Part shown: positions 1-10,300 of the stretch, piece by piece
How positions within the stretch are numbered: position 1 is the stretch's first letter
How the letters are laid out: every line of letters starts with the position of its first letter
Source: an uncultured Bacteroidales bacterium
GTDB lineage: Bacteria; Bacteroidota; Bacteroidia; Bacteroidales; UBA932
Reading direction: 5' to 3'
Assembly: GCA_946406275.1 (NCBI GenBank)
Contig: CAMJJZ010000003.1
Span: 1-47,389 of the forward strand
Length of the DNA: 47,389 nt
Notes under the pieces: model-generated
Seen by the model: the letters and a program-made list of their open reading frames with translations, nothing else
The model's database searches: none
What the model was told of the DNA's origin: nothing
Program-made: the position numbers and the translations under genes

Positions 1-35
1 AAAATTGGAATATTGACGCAGGTCCGGAAAAGATG

Positions 36-64
36 AGATTCCCGGAACAAGTCCGGGAATGACG
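36..64. repeat. REP-like palindromic repeat, copy A
   Basis: This 29-nt unit has 9-bp arms (ATTCCCGGA at 38-46 and TCCGGGAAT at 52-60) around the loop ACAAG and ends in ATGACG-type sequence. It lies 3 nt beyond the ychF stop codon. The same unit recurs at 39369-39397 and 47007-47035. Copy A differs from those two at three positions, two of which form a compensatory pair in the stem (A-T here, G-C there). It may also help end ychF transcription. Confidence 0.8.
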
Positions 65-67
65 ATG

Positions 68-1165
68 TTATACGTTGAACAGGAAGTGCATGATGTCGCC
101 GTCCTGGACAACGTAGTCCTTGCCTTCGATTCCCATTTTGCCGGCGGCACGGACGGCGGCTTCCGTCTTGTACTGCACGAAATCATCGTACTTGATGACC
201 TCTGCGCGGATGAAGCCGCGTTCGAAGTCCGTGTGGATAACACCGGCGGCGCGGGGAGCTTTGTCTCCGGCCACGATGGTCCATGCGCGGCATTCGTCGG
301 CACCGGCGGTGAAGAAGGTCCTGAGGCCCAGGAGGCGGTATGCACTCTGGATGAGGCGGACTACGCCGGACTCCTCCAGACCCATTTCCTCCAAGAACAT
401 CTGACGGTCTTCGTACTCCTCAATCTCGGCAATCTCGGCCTCCGTCTTGGCGGCTATGACCAGGATGTTTTCCGGGCCCACGGCTGCACGTACGGCGTCT
501 ACATAGGCGTTTCCGCTTGCGGCCGATGCCTCGTCCACGTTGCACACGTACATCACGGGCTTATTGGTAAGGAGATACAGGTCTTTGGCCATCTGTTCTT
601 CCTCTGTGTTCTCCGGGACCACCTCGCGGCAGCTCTTGCCCTGGAGAAGGACCTCGCGGTAACGCAGAAGCAGGGCCAGAAGTTTCTTAGCCTCTTTATC
701 CCCGCCCGTGGTGGCCATCTTCTCAACCTTCTTGATGCGGTTTTCAACCGTCTCAAGGTCTTTGATCTGGAGTTCGGTGTCCACTACCTCCTTGTCCCTC
801 ACGGGATCCACAGAGCCGTCTACATGAACGATATTGCCGTCGTCAAAGCAGCGCAGCACGTGAAGGATGGCGTCGCATTCGCGGATGTTGGCAAGGAACT
901 GGTTGCCCAGGCCCTCTCCCTTTGAAGCGCCTTTTACAAGGCCTGCAATGTCCACTATTTCCACCGTGGCGGGAATGGTGCGCTTGGGCTGGCAAATCTC
1001 CGTGAGCACCTCCAGGCGCTTGTCCGGCACGTTTGTGGAGCCCACGTTGGGGTCGATGGTGCAGAACGGGAAGTTTGCGCTCTGCGCCTTCCCGCTGCTT
1101 ATGCAATTAAACAAAGTAGACTTGCCCACATTGGGCAAGCCTACTATACCACATTTAAGACTCAT
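68..1165 (-). CDS. ychF: YchF/Ola1-family ribosome-associated ATPase
   Basis: The 365-aa product has the length usual for YchF, an Obg-related P-loop NTPase that prefers ATP, binds ribosomes and is linked to translation and oxidative stress. The P-loop GLPNVGKST sits at residues 9-17. The switch-II motif [10 protein letters not shown] and the altered G4 motif (NVDE instead of NKxD) are typical of YchF and explain its relaxed nucleotide choice. The C-terminal TGS-like domain (from about residue 280, TFFTAG...) is complete. The gene starts 10 nt after the stop of the PpiD-like gene, so the two are probably cotranscribed. The REP-like palindrome follows its stop codon. Confidence 0.97.
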   Translation of the reverse strand: MSLKCGIVGLPNVGKSTLFNCISSGKAQSANFPFCTIDPNVGSTNVPDKRLEVLTEICQPKRTIPATVEIVDIAGLVKGASKGEGLGNQFLANIRECDAILHVLRCFDDGNIVHVDGSVDPVRDKEVVDTELQIKDLETVENRIKKVEKMATTGGDKEAKKLLALLLRYREVLLQGKSCREVVPENTEEEQMAKDLYLLTNKPVMYVCNVDEASAASGNAYVDAVRAAVGPENILVIAAKTEAEIAEIEEYEDRQMFLEEMGLEESGVVRLIQSAYRLLGLRTFFTAGADECRAWTIVAGDKAPRAAGVIHTDFERGFIRAEVIKYDDFVQYKTEAAVRAAGKMGIEGKDYVVQDGDIMHFLFNV

Positions 1166-1175
1166 AGGTCATCTA

Positions 1176-3263
1176 CTAATAGAAACGTGCCCTGTTGTCC
1201 TTCACGGTCTTGTCTGTCATGACGGGAAGGAGCATCTGCTGGTGGTACTGGTCGATGCGGGCCTGTGCGGCCAGAGCATCGTCCTCAGTGTAGTAGGCGC
1301 CGGTCTCGCGGCCGTTCACCTTGAACACATAGGTACCCATGATGCCTGCGACGGGACTTGAAATCTCACCCTCCTTGGCAGCTGCAACTGCACCTACGAA
1401 TGCAGGCTCAGTGGTGGCTGCGGAGTTGGTGGAGAAGGTGACGTCGGTGAGTTCGCTCACGGTAGTTCCAAGCTTTTCTGCGATTTCCTCCATGGAGGTG
1501 AGGCCTGCTATCTGGGCAGCAACCTCTTCGCAGCGCTTGGCGCTGTACTTCTCACGGTAGAGCTGGTTCTGGATCTGGTCCTTTACCTCATCCACGGTGG
1601 CAAAACCTTCCTTGTGAGCGTCCTTGACGGCCACCACGAAGAAGTAGTTGTTGTCCACAGTGATGATGCTTGAAGCCTTTCCGGGCTTGTTGTCGAAGGC
1701 CCAGCGGGTAACTTCCTTGGCGTGGCTGATGGAACCGTAGGTATCAGTACCCTCGTTGATGGTCATGCTACGGGAATAGGTTCCGGTGGTGTCGCATGCG
1801 GCCTTGTAGTTTGCATACTTGCCGGCGGCACGGACTGCCAGGAGGTTAGCCTTGTTGTAGATAGTTGAATAAGTCTCCTTGCTGGGAAGGGTGGCCTTCT
1901 CGAAGACGGCTACCTTCTTCTTTGCAACTGGTTTGGTTGTTTTCACAACCTCCACGATGTGGGTGCCGTACTGGCTGGTGAGGATGTAGGGCTTGCCCAC
2001 AGCTGCGGTAAGGACGGACTCGAAACCGGGAATCATGGAATTCTGGGTCATCCATCCAAGGGTGCCGAAGCTGCCGTCGAACGCATTGTTGCGGTCTACG
2101 GAATTCTCCTCTGCCAGGGCGGCGAAGTTGTTCTTGTTCACGAGTTTCAAGACGCTGTCCGCGGTGTGGCGGGCGCTTGCTCCCTGGAACATGATGTGAC
2201 GAACGTAAACGGAATCAGGAATGTTGCTGAGCTCCATGATGCGTGCTGCATAGAAGCTGTCTCCGGAACGGTAAACGGGAGATGTGCCGGCCTTGTTTGC
2301 GGAAACGAAGGCGTCCACGTCACGGTTTACGCTGCGGAGTTCACCGTCTTTGTACCAGTGGTCCTGCCACTGACGGTCAGAGTTGCGCTGAAGGAATGCG
2401 CGGACGTTGTCCGTGGAAGCGAACTCGTCGTAAGCGGCGGCGAAATCAACGTTCTGGGCCTCTACGTCGGCGGCGGAAGGGGTAACCTCGAACACTGCGT
2501 ATTCGATGTCCCTGGTGGCCTGCTGACGGAAGTTGTCCTTATGGTCGTTGTAGAACTTCTTGATTTCGGAAGAAGAAACCACGATGGCGGAATCCTGAGG
2601 GAAGTAGGTGTTGGGAGCCATCACGAAGCTTACGCTTGCGGTGGTGTTGTTCTCTGCAACGGCCTTCTTCTGCTCAAGGCTGTTCACGAAGGAAGCGGCG
2701 GAGAAGAGGTTTCCGTACTTCTCGGAATAACGGTTGTTGCGGACGTTGTTCTGGAGATAGTTGCGGATAAGAAGCATGCGGCCGGTTTCGTCGGCGCTTA
2801 CCTGCTCAATGAAATCACGGACCAGTTCAGGGGAGAAGTTGCCGTCCTGATCGTAGAAAAGACCGGAGGAAGCAACTACCGGTGAAGGATTCTCACTTAC
2901 GAAGAGATCTACCTCTTCCTGCTTGCCAACGTTGATGCCGGCCTTGCGGATTGTGGGAATTACCAGGTGTTCCTGAAGGAGGTTCTGCCATGCTATTTCA
3001 CGGTTCTGCTTCTGTGCCTGCTCCGAGGATGCGGATGTGCCGGTCATGAGTTCGCGGACATCGGCCATCTTCTTGGTTTCCTGCTCGAAGTCGGTGTAGG
3101 TGATGCGTTTACCATTGATTTTGCCGACATCGTACTTGGTAGAAGCTGACTGTATAGTCTGGATGATGTCGGACGGGTTTACAAGGAAGAGTAACAGACC
3201 GAAGGCAATGATGAGCGATGCACCAATGCCGAATTTAGTTCTGATGGTCTCAAGAGCTGCCAT
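1176..3263 (-). CDS. PpiD/SurA-like peptidyl-prolyl isomerase, membrane-anchored
   Basis: This 695-aa protein looks like a periplasmic foldase that helps outer-membrane proteins fold. One N-terminal membrane segment (about residues 11-30, ending LLLFLVNPS) anchors it to the inner membrane. A SurA-N-type chaperone domain follows. A parvulin rotamase domain lies near residues 350-445 (VRHIMF, FGTLGWM, and a closing YGTHIVEV). A further helical C-terminal domain resembles the Bacteroidota PpiD arrangement. It has its own promoter (TACCTTTG at 3310-3317) and leads into ychF. In related genomes I recall a CorC/hemolysin-like gene between lptC and this gene; none is present here. Confidence 0.9.
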   Translation of the reverse strand: MAALETIRTKFGIGASLIIAFGLLLFLVNPSDIIQTIQSASTKYDVGKINGKRITYTDFEQETKKMADVRELMTGTSASSEQAQKQNREIAWQNLLQEHLVIPTIRKAGINVGKQEEVDLFVSENPSPVVASSGLFYDQDGNFSPELVRDFIEQVSADETGRMLLIRNYLQNNVRNNRYSEKYGNLFSAASFVNSLEQKKAVAENNTTASVSFVMAPNTYFPQDSAIVVSSSEIKKFYNDHKDNFRQQATRDIEYAVFEVTPSAADVEAQNVDFAAAYDEFASTDNVRAFLQRNSDRQWQDHWYKDGELRSVNRDVDAFVSANKAGTSPVYRSGDSFYAARIMELSNIPDSVYVRHIMFQGASARHTADSVLKLVNKNNFAALAEENSVDRNNAFDGSFGTLGWMTQNSMIPGFESVLTAAVGKPYILTSQYGTHIVEVVKTTKPVAKKKVAVFEKATLPSKETYSTIYNKANLLAVRAAGKYANYKAACDTTGTYSRSMTINEGTDTYGSISHAKEVTRWAFDNKPGKASSIITVDNNYFFVVAVKDAHKEGFATVDEVKDQIQNQLYREKYSAKRCEEVAAQIAGLTSMEEIAEKLGTTVSELTDVTFSTNSAATTEPAFVGAVAAAKEGEISSPVAGIMGTYVFKVNGRETGAYYTEDDALAAQARIDQYHQQMLLPVMTDKTVKDNRARFY

Positions 3264-3309
3264 TGTGTTATATTTTTAATTTTTATCTATTTTTTTCGCA
3301 TAAGGGCTG

Positions 3310-3317
3310 CAAAGGTA
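3310..3317 (-). promoter_or_regulatory. -7 promoter box for the PpiD-like gene
   Basis: The minus strand reads TACCTTTG, a perfect match to the Bacteroides -7 consensus TAnnTTTG. It lies 46 nt upstream of the start codon at 3263, in the only sizeable gap of this cluster. A TTTG at 3330-3333 is too close (12 nt) to be a standard -33 element. Confidence 0.7.
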
Positions 3318-3339
3318 GTGATTTTCTTCCAAATAACCA

Positions 3340-3960
3340 CTATTTTTTTAACATCGGGCCTATAAAATTGACCGAATCAATCTGCACCGGCGGATTATCT
3401 TCATCTTCGATGAGGAATTCCGTATCGAACGGATGCATCAGGATGGCGTTGCGCGCCATCTCGTCCGAGCGCATCCCGTAACCCTGCATAAGGCCGGAAG
3501 GGGAGTGCATCTTAACGTAGCAGTCCGTCCATATTTCATGCGCCACGTTGTCCCAGTACAGGGTATCGGTCTCCATTATCTCTTTCTTGACGATATTCTT
3601 GACCACCACGTTCCCGAACGCAGACCACAGTTCTCCCCCGGTTTTGCGATGTTTGGCCTGGTCGGAGACGATGGTCGTTTCCAACAGGCCGGTTTCACCA
3701 TATGCGAACACCTTTATCCCCTTGGGGAAAAGGTCATAAGAAATTGTATCGTGCTCGTAAACCTCCATCCTGGGGGCCTCCACCCTCATTTTAAGGCGGC
3801 CGTTCTCCGACTGCACGAAGAACATGGAATCCACCGTCTGGAGCGGAATCCTGTCAAGGTCAAGCTTCTCAGCTTCCGACAGATTTCCCTTGCACGAATA
3901 AACGACGAAAGCAACCGCCGCGGCGGTTGCAATCATCGTAAATATGTTTCTTTGAGTCAC
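3340..3960 (-). CDS. lptC: LptC-like LPS export lipoprotein
   Basis: This 206-aa protein matches LptC, which passes lipopolysaccharide from the LptBFG transporter to the periplasmic bridge. The N-terminus is short and hydrophobic and ends in VYSC, a lipobox, so this version seems lipid-anchored rather than held by a transmembrane helix. The body is the repetitive beta-strand pattern of the LptA/C/D jellyroll (for example MRVEAPRMEVYEHD, and WSAFGNVVVKN near residue 115). Translation starts at GTG; the upstream TPR gene's TAG stop and this GTG share one base, so the two are translationally coupled. It sits within an envelope-biogenesis cluster. Confidence 0.88.
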   Translation of the reverse strand: MTQRNIFTMIATAAAVAFVVYSCKGNLSEAEKLDLDRIPLQTVDSMFFVQSENGRLKMRVEAPRMEVYEHDTISYDLFPKGIKVFAYGETGLLETTIVSDQAKHRKTGGELWSAFGNVVVKNIVKKEIMETDTLYWDNVAHEIWTDCYVKMHSPSGLMQGYGMRSDEMARNAILMHPFDTEFLIEDEDNPPVQIDSVNFIGPMLKK

Positions 3961-5285
3961 TACCTGCTGCTTACACGTACGGTGGTGGAGGCGGACATAC
4001 CGCCGCAGGATACGGTATAGCTCTGGCCGGCCTGGAGATCATACATGAAGATCTCACTGGCCTCAGGATAGTACCTGGCAACACCGGAAATGGCGGATGC
4101 CACGTCGTCGGCGATGGAAGGATCAGCGTTACGAGCCTTCTGATAGTAGTCAGTAGCAGCCCAGAAGCGTGCGTACTTGTCCACATCGTCGGTGCAGGTG
4201 GCGCTTGCCCAGAGGTTACCAAGGATCATGTATGCCTTTCCGGCAAATCCGTTGTCAAGTTCGATAGCCTTGCGGGCGGCGTCGGCAGCCTTTCCGCGGA
4301 GGCCGTTCTTGTATGCGAATGCAGCGAGCTCGTAGCAGTACTGGGCGTCGGTAGCGTCGTCCGACTCAGGAGAAGCGATAGCCTCTTCAAGGTACTTACC
4401 GGCGTCGGCAATGTTGCCGCGGGCGCTGTTCAGGCGGAACAGGGCATATGCACTGCGGTATGAAGGATCCAGCTTGTACATGGAGGTAACGGCCTTCAGG
4501 TACAGGTCATTGGAAGCGCAGTCGTCGGCGGTGTTCATGAGCTTGACGATGTTGGAAACCAGTGCAAGGTTGTTGGGGTCGGCCTCGTAGCGGGGACCGA
4601 AGATGGCGATGAGGTTGTCGCAGGAAGCAACCTTGGAGTCTGCGAAGATGGACTCGATGGTGGCCTTTGCCTTGGCGTTGTCCTCAATTTCGGCATCGCT
4701 CTTTGCCTTTGCACCATTGATGGCCTCGCTCACCTTGTCATACAGGCCGATAACGTCGTCTGCGGTGAGTTTGTTCTCACGATACAGGGCGATACCACTC
4801 TGAAGCAGGTTCACCAGGATGCTGCCGCTGGTGTTGGAACCGAGCTGATCCACGATGACGGAAAGGTTCTCGTAGATATACTTGGAATCCGAGCCACGGT
4901 AGTTGATCATATACTGGCCCTTGTTGTTCAGGATTTCCTGGCGCTTTTTGGGATATGTTGCCATGCGCTGGTCCTGAAGGGTGATGATGGTGTCTATAAT
5001 TGCGGAACGCATTGCAGGATCCTTGATCTTGTCCAGCTGACGGGTCATGAGACGGGTTCCGTGGATAAACATGTTCTGCGATGCGGTAGCGGGGCAGACT
5101 GAATATGCCTTTCTCCAGTTGGGAAGGGCGGAATCATAGTTTTTCTGCTTCCAATACTCCTGATAGTAGGAGAGATACTTGAGGCACTCGGCGCTGTCCG
5201 CACCATATTTTCCTTGGGCGGAGACAATGTTCTGACCTGCGAACAGGGCAACTGCGGCGAGAAGAATGAAGGTTAACTTTTTCAT
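3960..5285 (-). CDS. Periplasmic tetratricopeptide-repeat protein
   Basis: The 441-aa product starts at MKKLTF (5285), because a clean signal peptide ending VSAQG follows. An upstream in-frame ATG at 5309 would add eight residues and spoil that signal. The mature protein is helical with TPR-like repeats, clearest between about residues 265 and 400 (ALFRLNSARGNIADAGKYLEEAI, AAFAYKNGLRGKAADAARKAIELD). The exact function is unknown. Its conserved place between a beta-barrel gene and lptC suggests a scaffold for outer-membrane assembly. The stop codon overlaps the lptC start by one base. Confidence 0.85.
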   Translation of the reverse strand: MKKLTFILLAAVALFAGQNIVSAQGKYGADSAECLKYLSYYQEYWKQKNYDSALPNWRKAYSVCPATASQNMFIHGTRLMTRQLDKIKDPAMRSAIIDTIITLQDQRMATYPKKRQEILNNKGQYMINYRGSDSKYIYENLSVIVDQLGSNTSGSILVNLLQSGIALYRENKLTADDVIGLYDKVSEAINGAKAKSDAEIEDNAKAKATIESIFADSKVASCDNLIAIFGPRYEADPNNLALVSNIVKLMNTADDCASNDLYLKAVTSMYKLDPSYRSAYALFRLNSARGNIADAGKYLEEAIASPESDDATDAQYCYELAAFAYKNGLRGKAADAARKAIELDNGFAGKAYMILGNLWASATCTDDVDKYARFWAATDYYQKARNADPSIADDVASAISGVARYYPEASEIFMYDLQAGQSYTVSCGGMSASTTVRVSSR

Positions 5286-5330
5286 ATCGTCAGATGTTTT
5301 AACTTTCAATTTATCAATTATCGTGCTAAA

Positions 5331-6626
5331 CTATTCATACCTTGGTTTCTGGAACCATATATCAAACATGTTGAGACCCAGGTTGAAGCCTATGTAGTTC
5401 TGTTTTATCTGGCTGGAATCCAGGCCGCGGCGGCCCATATCCACGCTTATGGAAAGGCCATTGTACCAGCGGAAAACGGGGAGTGTCATGCCAACCGTAA
5501 TGCCTATTGCATCCACATGGGCGCCGTTTACCGTATAATAGGAACTGTCGTAATATGCTCCGGCGCGGTAGGTGCAGCGCTTGAAGAAATAACGGATATC
5601 GTTCCTGTTGGGCGTCATCTCGAAACCGGCCCTTATGGACTGGCCTATACCAGATGCAAACGCTGACTGCAGACCCACGTTGGAGAAGCCCGATACATTC
5701 TCGAAATTGGAATTACTCCAATCTGAACGGAGGTAATTAACCTCTGCGGACCATACGTCTGCGTTGCGGAAGGAAAGGCCTACGCCTATTTCCTGGCCAA
5801 GATACACCTTGTCTTCCTTGATAAGATGCTCCTCCTTGGTGCGGGCGTAACTGCCGGTTTCCAGATAATGGATCCTGTGGCCGCCGAAGGGAGTGGACAT
5901 CCTGTAGGTTGCACCCAGAATTACGGAATTCCTTGTTCCCAGCGGCTGCTGGTACTGAAGGCCGGCCTTGAGGCTGAAATTGTTTACCTGCAGGGAGTCT
6001 CCGGTGTAGAAGTTGAGGAAACTGTCGTCCGACGGGGAATTGGCCGACGTCTTGTTGATGCTTCCGAAGATGTAATTGCCCTGGACGCCAAGAGACAGGC
6101 GGCGCCAGAGGGTTACAGCACCTGCTGCAAACACCTGGTACATGCCGCCGTTTCCGTAGGTTGTGAAGGTGTTTGAAGTGGAATAATAATCCGTCTTGGT
6201 GCTGGAAATCCTGTATCCTACCTCGCTGAACGGGGAAAGGCCAACCATCATTGCGGTATTCTTCCACAGAGGGAAGGAAAGCACGAAGTTTTCCAGGTTG
6301 AATGTGGTGTTGAAACCGGTCTTTTCACCTTCCTTCAGAAGTGACATTTTACTGCTGAGGGTAAAATCCGACATGAAGGAGAGGGAGTCCCTGGCGGTAA
6401 TGGAAGCGGGATTTTCAGTATTTACGAACCTCTTGTTGCGGGTTGCTATGCCAACACCGCCCATGCCTTTGTTCCAGGCGGTACCGTTCTGGTGGATATT
6501 GCCCACTCCGAACACGGAGTACGGGGAATATCCCACATACGTCCCGTCCGTCTGAGCCATGGCGGCCCAGCCGGAAAGAAGGAATACTACCGTGACGGTA
6601 ACACTGCTAACCAATCTTCTGAACAT
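5331..6626 (-). CDS. Outer-membrane beta-barrel protein, uncharacterised
   Basis: This 431-aa protein carries a signal peptide ending AAMAQ. The rest is alternating polar and aromatic beta-strands ending in aromatic-rich sequence (MFDIWFQKPRYE), typical of an outer-membrane barrel. The N-terminal YSVFGVGNI and the GMGGVGIATR region followed by NPASIT recall FadL/PorV-like barrels of Bacteroidota, but I cannot name the substrate. Its start lies inside the 3' end of coaX (20-nt overlap in another frame), and the TPR gene follows, so expression is likely coupled to both. Confidence 0.82.
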   Translation of the reverse strand: MFRRLVSSVTVTVVFLLSGWAAMAQTDGTYVGYSPYSVFGVGNIHQNGTAWNKGMGGVGIATRNKRFVNTENPASITARDSLSFMSDFTLSSKMSLLKEGEKTGFNTTFNLENFVLSFPLWKNTAMMVGLSPFSEVGYRISSTKTDYYSTSNTFTTYGNGGMYQVFAAGAVTLWRRLSLGVQGNYIFGSINKTSANSPSDDSFLNFYTGDSLQVNNFSLKAGLQYQQPLGTRNSVILGATYRMSTPFGGHRIHYLETGSYARTKEEHLIKEDKVYLGQEIGVGLSFRNADVWSAEVNYLRSDWSNSNFENVSGFSNVGLQSAFASGIGQSIRAGFEMTPNRNDIRYFFKRCTYRAGAYYDSSYYTVNGAHVDAIGITVGMTLPVFRWYNGLSISVDMGRRGLDSSQIKQNYIGFNLGLNMFDIWFQKPRYE

Positions 6627-7332
6627 ACTCGTCAGCTATTAAAGCCAACCCCATCAACACGAGGTTACAAATTACAAAGATGGAACTTTTCATCCGTTTT
6701 GCAAAATAATTTGCATCGCCGCCGGTGAACACCGCAATATTCTCCGGATGCAGATTCAGGTAGCCTTCAATTTCAAAAACAATGCCTGAAACCACTCCGC
6801 TCTCTATTGACGATATTTCTCCCTGGCCCACCACGTCCGGGTTTTCAGGGGTATCCACAAGCGGAAGGGCGCGTGAATAACGGTTTATAGCCTTGAAGCG
6901 CGTACGGCATCCAAGGGATATATTTCCGCCGTTATACTGGCCTTCACCTGAGGTGAAATCCACAGACATCGTGGTACCGAAATCCACTATTGTACAGCCT
7001 TTTCCGCGGAATAAGTAGCGGGAGGCAAGGATGGATGCGGCCCTGTCATATGACAGATAAGTGGGAAGGCCTCTTTCTATGAGAAGTTCCTTGTGGTTAC
7101 GGTCAAGGATAAGGAGTTTTTCACACTCCGCCTCAAGCAGCGTTATGTCCTGATCCGACAGAGGATACACCGACGATACCACCATTACGGCGGGCTTTTC
7201 CTTCTTTGTGAGGGAAAGGATGAACTCCATGGACTTCTCCCCCTGGTAGCGGAAAGTCTTGCCAAGGGTCATCCTGTCACTCCATGCGGCCTTTACGGCA
7301 GTGTTGCCTATTTCTATCAGAAGATTTGACAT
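6607..7332 (-). CDS. coaX: Type III pantothenate kinase
   Basis: CoaX phosphorylates pantothenate, the first step of coenzyme A synthesis. At 241 aa the length is normal. The ASKHA-fold motifs are visible: phosphate-1 loop EIGNT at residues 6-10, the VDFGTT...VDF motif near 120, and GGNISLG. The first loop has Glu where most CoaX proteins I know have Asp (DxGNT). The gene heads the envelope cluster and has its own promoter 6 nt from the ATG. Its 3' end overlaps the barrel gene by 20 nt. Confidence 0.93.
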   Translation of the reverse strand: MSNLLIEIGNTAVKAAWSDRMTLGKTFRYQGEKSMEFILSLTKKEKPAVMVVSSVYPLSDQDITLLEAECEKLLILDRNHKELLIERGLPTYLSYDRAASILASRYLFRGKGCTIVDFGTTMSVDFTSGEGQYNGGNISLGCRTRFKAINRYSRALPLVDTPENPDVVGQGEISSIESGVVSGIVFEIEGYLNLHPENIAVFTGGDANYFAKRMKSSIFVICNLVLMGLALIADEYVQKIG

Positions 7333-7338
7333 AGCCTA

Positions 7339-7346
7339 CGAAGGTA
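7339..7346 (-). promoter_or_regulatory. Promoter of coaX (near-leaderless)
   Basis: The minus strand reads TTTG (7366-7369), 19 nt, then TACCTTCG (7339-7346), close to the consensus TTTG-N19-TAnnTTTG with one mismatch. Only 6 nt separate the box from the coaX ATG, so the transcript should begin at or next to the start codon. The upstream element lies inside the 3' end of mfd. Confidence 0.6.
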
Positions 7347-7350
7347 GCAA

Positions 7351-10300
7351 TTATTGCAGTTTTTTCAAAATCTGCAGGGCTTTATCCAACGAATCAACGC
7401 CTCTGGTAACGGTTCTGAGCTTTCCGGAGTCCTGGTTGAACTTGAAAAGTGTGGGATTCTGGTTAACCCTTTCAAGTACCTTTTCAAACTCCTTGGAAGT
7501 ATAGTATCCGCTCATGGGGTTGTTCACGAAGAACATTATCTGCATACCGTTCTTAACGATTATCTTTTCAAATCCGGTATGGGTGCCAAGGTTCCTGAGT
7601 TTTACAACCAGAAGAAGGTTCTGCACCTCCTGGGGGAGTTTCCCGAACCTGTCTTCCAGGCGGCCGGCAAGTGAATCTATCTCGCGGTCGTCGGTAAGGG
7701 AATCCAGCATCTTGTATATCCTTATCTTCTCTGCGGTTATATCAATGTAATCATCAGGAATGAATGCCGGCTGATCCGTCTCTATGGTGCAGTCTTCCAC
7801 GAACTTCTCTCCTGGACGATTTACCACGATGCCGGTTTCCATACCAAGTTCCTCCATAGCCTCCGACAGTATCTTCTGATATGTCTCGTAACCCATATCC
7901 GAGATGAATCCGCTCTGTTCCGCACCCAGCAGATTACCGGCGCCGCGGATATCCAGATCCTGCATGGCTATGTTGAATCCGCTGCCGAGGTCGGAGAATT
8001 CCTCTATGGCTTTGAGACGGCGGCGGGCATCGTCAGTGATGGAAACAAGCGGAGGTACTATGAGGTAGCAGAAGGCCTTGCGGTTGGAACGGCCCACGCG
8101 GCCGCGGAGTTGATGAAGGTCGCTGAGGCCTATGTTCTGCGCCTGGTTTACTATTATGGTATTGGCGTTGGGTATATCCAGACCGTTTTCTATAATGGTG
8201 GTACAAAGAAGCATGTCGTAGTCTCCCCTCATGAAGGCCAGCATCCTGTCTTCAAGGGCCCTGGATTCCATCTGGCCGTGGGCCACGCATATCTTCATGT
8301 CCGGAACCAGGCGGTGGAGAATATCTTCTACGGACTGTAATTCCTCTACTTTATTATGCAGGAAGAATATCTGTCCGCCGCGGTTGAGTTCGTAATTGAT
8401 TATGCTCTGTATTTCCTCCTCGTTGAAAAGGATAATCTCCGTCTGGATTGGAATACGGTTCTGCGGGGGAGTCTGTATAATGGAGAGGTCCCTGGCGCCC
8501 AGTAAAGAAAATTGCAGGGTTCTGGGAATAGGTGTTGCTGTAAGTGTAAGGGTATCCACGGAGTTTTTCATCTGGCGCAGCTTTTCCTTTGCACTTACGC
8601 CGAATTTCTGCTCCTCGTCTATAATGAGCAGGCCCAGATCCTTGAATTCAAAGCCGGAACCGAGTATCTTATGAGTACCTATCAGAACGTCTATCTTTCC
8701 TTCTTTCAGGCGTTTCTTGATGTCGTTTATCTGCTTTACACTGCGGAGGCGGCTCACGTATTCCACGTTGCAGGGAAGGTTTTCCAGACGGGAGCGGAAG
8801 GTCTCGTAATGCTGAAGTGAAAGGATGGTAGTAGGTACCAGTACGGCCACCTGCTTGGAGTCCGTAACTGCCTTGAAAGCCGCCCTGATGGCTATTTCCG
8901 TCTTTCCAAAACCTACATCTCCGCAGATGAGCCTGTCCATAGGGTACCCTGCTTCCATATCCTCCTTCACAGCCTTGGTGGCCTTCTCCTGGTCCGGTGT
9001 ATCCTCGTACATAAAGGACGATTCCAACTCCTCCTGGAGGTAGGTATCGGCACTGAAGGCGAAGCCCTTGGAGGCGCGGCGTTTGGCGTATAGTTGGATC
9101 AGTTCCTTGGCGATATCCTTTACGCGGGATTTTGCCGATGATTTAAGGGTTGTCCAGGTCTTGGAGCCAAGCTTATTTATGCGCGGAGCCTCCCCTTCGC
9201 GGGAACGGAAGCGGGAAATTTTATGCAGGGAATGGACGGATACGAAGACAACGTCTCCGCCGGCGTACATCAGTTTCACAACTTCGTGGACGCGGCCTTT
9301 ATCGTCCTTCATCTTTACCAGGCCGCCGAATATGCCAACGCCGTGGTCTATATGTACCACATAGTCTCCGAGGTTGAAAGAACTGAGGTCATTTAGGGTA
9401 AGCTGCTCCGTCTTTTCCACGCTTCTGCGGAGGCGCACGCGGTGGAAGCGGTCGAATATCTCATGGTCCGTGTAGCAGCATATCTTATCCTCGTTGTCTA
9501 TAAAGCCGGCGTGGATATTCTTGCCTTTTACGAAGGTAGGAAGTACGGTGCGCTCTTCATTGAGCATAATGGAACGCAGCCTCTCCAGCTGGGATTCCTT
9601 CTCCCCGTATATATATACCTTATACTTATTCTCCAGTTTGTTCTGGATATCGGATATAAGAAGGTCGAAGTTCTTGTTGAAGACGGGCTGGGGAGATATA
9701 TTGAACTTTACCGCTTCCTCATTCTGACGGTTGAGCGGTACCTCCAGGAAAACCTTGCGGAAAGGTTCCAGGCTGGGGAAAAACTCCCTTTCGCGGTACA
9801 TATCCGACGAGTCCAGCCAGACGGTGGCATCGGCCTTGAGGATGGAAATTATGCTTTCCCCGGCTTCCTCTTCCTCCCTGGCGGCGATGTCCGGGTAAAT
9901 ATCGGCCTTATCCACCTTATCTATGGAGAGTTGGGTGTTGGGGTCGAAGGTATTTATCTTGTCTATCTCATTGCCGAAGTAACTTACGCGGTAGGGTTTT
10001 TCAAGGGAATAGGAGAATATGTCTATGACCGATCCCCTCACGGAAAACTGTCCCGGAGCGGAAACGAAGTCCACTTTTTCGAAGTTCTTCTCCTGCAGGG
10101 CCTGCCGGAGTTCTTCGTAGGGAAAGCGGTCCCCGGCCTTTATGGTGAGCATGGCTCCGGTAAGTTTCTTTGCCGATGGAATCTTCTCCTCGATAGCCTC
10201 CGGATAAGTGACGATAAATATCCTTTCATCTCCACTTTCCAGCATTTTTCCTATAGCCGCCGTCCTCTGTACTCCCAGGGACGATTTATAATTGCTCCTC

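Noticed and set aside
59..925. 288-codon open frame on the plus strand
   Set aside because: It is antisense to ychF, which has all family motifs; the translation shows no recognisable domain.
1959..2885. 308-codon open frame on the plus strand
   Set aside because: It lies opposite the PpiD-like gene and reads as a valine/glycine-rich shadow of its codon pattern.
6607..6626. Possible frameshift or fusion between coaX and the barrel gene
   Set aside because: The two proteins have complete ends and the overlap is in different frames, so it is an ordinary gene overlap.
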